From contig NZ_KB899684.1 of assembly GCF_000378385.1 (NCBI RefSeq), forward strand, positions 1 through 40,128: 40,128 bases of DNA, in the 5' to 3' direction. Shown piece after piece: positions 38,275 through 40,128 of this stretch. Source of the DNA: Paenibacillus daejeonensis DSM 15491 (GTDB lineage Bacteria; Bacillota; Bacilli; Paenibacillales; Paenibacillaceae). The notes beneath the pieces are model-generated. The model saw only the letters and a program-made list of their open reading frames with translations, was not told where the DNA came from and made no database searches. The translations under genes and the position numbers were made by a program. Numbering within the stretch: position 1 is the stretch's first letter; the number at the start of each line of letters is the position of its first letter.

Positions 38275-39357
38275 GTGGGAGTCATCGACGACAAACAGCA
38301 GATCGAACTCAGCCAGTCCTGGGAGTTCCTGTGCCGTCGCCATGCTGGAGTACATAATGCGCAGCTGCTCATTCATTCTGAATCCAGACAGCTTCATCTT
38401 AAAACTGCCTTCGGACCGCTGGATCAGCCGCCGACGTACCCGGATCAGCCTTTTCACACCGCGAGTGTGGGGAAGATGTTCACCGGGATCTTAATTGCGC
38501 AACTGGTGGAGCAAGGCAAGCTCCGTTATGAGGATGAGATTGCTCGTTATCTGGAGCCAGATCTGATAGAGGGGCTTCACGTGTTCAAAGGCCATGACTA
38601 CAGCGGGACCCTTTGCATCGAGCACCTGCTGACCCACACGTCGGGTCTGGCGGATTACTATGAAGATAAACCGAGGAAGGCGCCGTCTTTTGTCGATCAG
38701 CTATTGCAGCATCCAGAGGCCAGTATGAGTCCGGAAGAGACGGTTAGATGGACCAAGGCACATTTACCGCCGGTACGGCGTCCGGGTCGCAGAGGGCATT
38801 ACTCCAATACCGGGTATAACCTGCTGGGGCTGATTATCGAGCGCGTGACCGACAAGCCTTATCATGTATGTCTGCATGAACAGATTTTCGAACCGTTGGG
38901 CATGAAGCATACCTATTTACTGCATTTCTCCGAACCGGCGGCCGAGAGCGAATACCCGGTAGCAACGGTCTCTTTGGGCAAGCAAGTGATTGATGTGCAG
39001 GTGTATAAGAGCTTCAGCAGTAATTATGCCAGCGGGCAGACCGTCAGTACTACGGAGGACTTGCTAATATTTATGAAGGCTTTGCAGCAGAATCGGCTAG
39101 TCTCGGAAGCAACGTATGCGCGCATGCAGACTTGGAATCGGCTTTGGGTGGGTGTGGATAGCGGCCTGGGGCTTATGAGACTTCGACTTCTCCCTTTTGC
39201 CAAAGATCTCCGAACCTACGGGCACCTGGGGTCGACCGGATCATTTGCGCTCTATCATCCGTCTTGTGACGTGTATATGATCGGTAGTCTGAATTGCCGC
39301 GGCCTGATGGGTCCGGCGGCACGGTTCGTGCTCAGTGTCATCAAAAAAATCCGTTGA
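38275..39357 (+). CDS. Serine hydrolase of the beta-lactamase / D-alanyl-D-alanine carboxypeptidase fold
   Basis: A 360-residue class C beta-lactamase-like protein. The nucleophile motif SVGK gives Ser64 and Lys67, the second motif is Tyr176-Ser-Asn, and the third is HLGSTG near the C terminus in place of KTG. No signal peptide is evident, so it is probably cytoplasmic, which argues against a true beta-lactamase; an esterase or peptidase is as likely. The start is uncertain: GTG 38275 is used, but it overlaps a GGAGGTGGGAG stretch that itself looks like a ribosome site, and no ATG or GTG follows at the right distance. Confidence 0.8.
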   Translation: MGVIDDKQQIELSQSWEFLCRRHAGVHNAQLLIHSESRQLHLKTAFGPLDQPPTYPDQPFHTASVGKMFTGILIAQLVEQGKLRYEDEIARYLEPDLIEGLHVFKGHDYSGTLCIEHLLTHTSGLADYYEDKPRKAPSFVDQLLQHPEASMSPEETVRWTKAHLPPVRRPGRRGHYSNTGYNLLGLIIERVTDKPYHVCLHEQIFEPLGMKHTYLLHFSEPAAESEYPVATVSLGKQVIDVQVYKSFSSNYASGQTVSTTEDLLIFMKALQQNRLVSEATYARMQTWNRLWVGVDSGLGLMRLRLLPFAKDLRTYGHLGSTGSFALYHPSCDVYMIGSLNCRGLMGPAARFVLSVIKKIR

Positions 39358-39377
39358 TGCAGAAAGCTTCGCTCATA

Positions 39378-39406
39378 TTGTCAACAGGCATTAGTTATGA
39401 TAGACT
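39378..39406 (+). promoter_or_regulatory. Possible promoter for secG
   Basis: TTGTCA (39378-39383) and TAGACT (39401-39406) are spaced by 17 bases, about 90 bases before secG. Confidence 0.5.
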
Positions 39407-39493
39407 ATATAAAGGTGTTTTTTATAAAGTTATCTTGTCCAGAGGCTTCTGCGCTGTGGACCTTGCAAGCTTACTTAAGCAGGAGGTGGAATT

Positions 39494-39730
39494 GTGGAAC
39501 AAGTCTTCAAGATCATTTTGGTTATTTTCGCGGTGGGTTTGATTGCGGTTGTCCTCCTGCAGAAGGGTAAGAGTGCTGGTCTGGCTGGAGCGATCTCCGG
39601 TGGCGCTGAGCATCTGTTCGGCAAGCAAAAGGCACGCGGATTGGATCTGTTTTTGCAGCGTCTGACCGTTGTTCTGGCAGCTGGGTTTTTCATTCTGGCA
39701 CTGGTTGTTGCCTACTTTGTATCTAACTAA
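39494..39730 (+). CDS. secG: Preprotein translocase subunit SecG
   Basis: A 78-residue membrane protein of the SecYEG channel. Two hydrophobic helices (about 4-22 and 56-75) flank the conserved cytoplasmic loop with [29 protein letters not shown] at 39481-39488 supports GTG 39494. A terminator follows. Confidence 0.95.
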   Translation: MEQVFKIILVIFAVGLIAVVLLQKGKSAGLAGAISGGAEHLFGKQKARGLDLFLQRLTVVLAAGFFILALVVAYFVSN

Positions 39731-39745
39731 TCGATCGGTCTAAGC

Positions 39746-39775
39746 AAAAAGCAGGGTGCGCCCCTGCTTTTTTTT
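39746..39775 (+). terminator. Intrinsic terminator after secG
   Basis: AGCAGGG and CCCTGCT pair over seven bases, with the loop TGCGC, and are followed by eight T residues; an A-run before it allows use from the other side too. Confidence 0.88.
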
Positions 39776-39910
39776 ATTGTCTCTGAACATGAGGATCAAA
39801 AACACGAAAAACAAACAAAAAGCGTAGGAAGTGCGGATTTCTGCGGGAGAATTGCGGTAATCTTGCAAAGAAGTTCACATGTTAGCCCGAAGGGAAATTT
39901 TACAAAAGAG

Positions 39911-39960
39911 AGAGGTTCCTTTACCGTAATGTTAGGAAGACAAGACGGAAAGGAACCTCT
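39911..39960 (+). promoter_or_regulatory. Hairpin enclosing the ribosome site of the transposase gene
   Basis: AGAGGTTCCTTT (39911-39922) and AAAGGAACCTCT (39949-39960) form a perfect 12-base-pair stem that ends at the base before the ATG. The Shine-Dalgarno sequence GGAAAGGA lies in the 3' arm, so a transcript that begins upstream would hide it. Confidence 0.7.
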
Positions 39961-40128
39961 ATGGTTAGCATAACGAAGCGAAACGTGTTGAGTCAAGTGC
40001 TGGGCATTATGGATCGATCTGCAAAAGCTTGGTTGTCGGATCGGTATGGGAAAAAGTTGTTTCTTGGGAAGACAGCGGTGTTATTTCTTGAAGCGATCTT
40101 AGCTAAACGTAAGAGTGTAGACGAAATT
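39961..40128 (+). CDS. Probable transposase, N-terminal fragment cut by the window end
   Basis: An open frame of 56 codons runs off the window (MVSITKRNVLSQVLGIMDR, then AWLSDRYGKKLFLGKTAVLF and EAILAKRKSVDEI). The compact basic helical N terminus and the hairpin that hides its ribosome site resemble IS4-type transposases, but no DDE motif is reached, so the family is a guess. No terminal inverted repeat can be defined with only one end visible; 39781-39910 shows no other gene. Confidence 0.5.
   Translation, partial: MVSITKRNVLSQVLGIMDRSAKAWLSDRYGKKLFLGKTAVLFLEAILAKRKSVDEI

Overview
This window looks like the chromosome of a spore-forming, low-endospore Firmicute of the Paenibacillus type. 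The evidence is strong Shine-Dalgarno sites (AAGGAGG-like), sigma-A type promoters, an alpha/beta-type spore DNA-binding protein, an Sda-like sporulation checkpoint protein, and gene order that follows the Bacillus subtilis hprK-lgt-ppaX-yvoF / his / yvcD-trxB-rapZ-yvcK-whiA-crh-clpP / cggR-gapA-pgk-tpiA-gpmI-eno blocks. The genus is an inference from gene order, protein similarity and intergenic repeat style; no database was searched.

Layout. 1-965: 3' end of a 23S rRNA gene, a hairpin terminator and six tRNA genes (Met, Val, Asp, Phe, Tyr, Lys). 1065-6601: a large hybrid sensor kinase, a PucR/CdaR-type regulator and an MsmX-type sugar ABC ATPase. 6850-10159: hprK, lgt, ppaX and a yvoF-like acyltransferase. 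10410-18140: histidine operon hisZ-G-D-B-H-(no hisA)-F-IE-J, interrupted between hisH and hisF by a hairpin-rich element and a 51-bp tandem array. 18242-26529: prs, a yvcD-like TPR protein, trxB, a ROK glucokinase, rapZ, yvcK, whiA and a Crh/HPr protein. 26792-28302 (minus strand): Sda-like protein, clpP with a CtsR-type operator, and tRNA-Arg(CCG). 28806-36563: the cggR-gapA-pgk-tpiA-gpmI-eno glycolytic cluster behind a CggR-type operator. 36689-37590: a second 51-bp array. 37828-40128: spore protein (minus), a serine hydrolase of the beta-lactamase fold, secG and the start of a probable transposase.

How the genes fit together. Much of the window serves carbon-flux sensing: HprK phosphorylates HPr/Crh on Ser46, PpaX removes the pyrophosphate this enzyme makes, MsmX energises sugar importers, glucokinase feeds glycolysis, CggR controls the lower glycolytic genes, and RapZ, YvcK and WhiA sit beside crh as they do in Bacillus. 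The second theme is PRPP use: prs follows the histidine genes directly.

Most unusual points. hisA is absent from its expected place. Two separate arrays of 51-bp units appear to share a linker while carrying different palindromic cores. The gapA-pgk gap holds about eight consecutive hairpins. The protein at the crh locus keeps the catalytic His15 that Bacillus Crh has lost.
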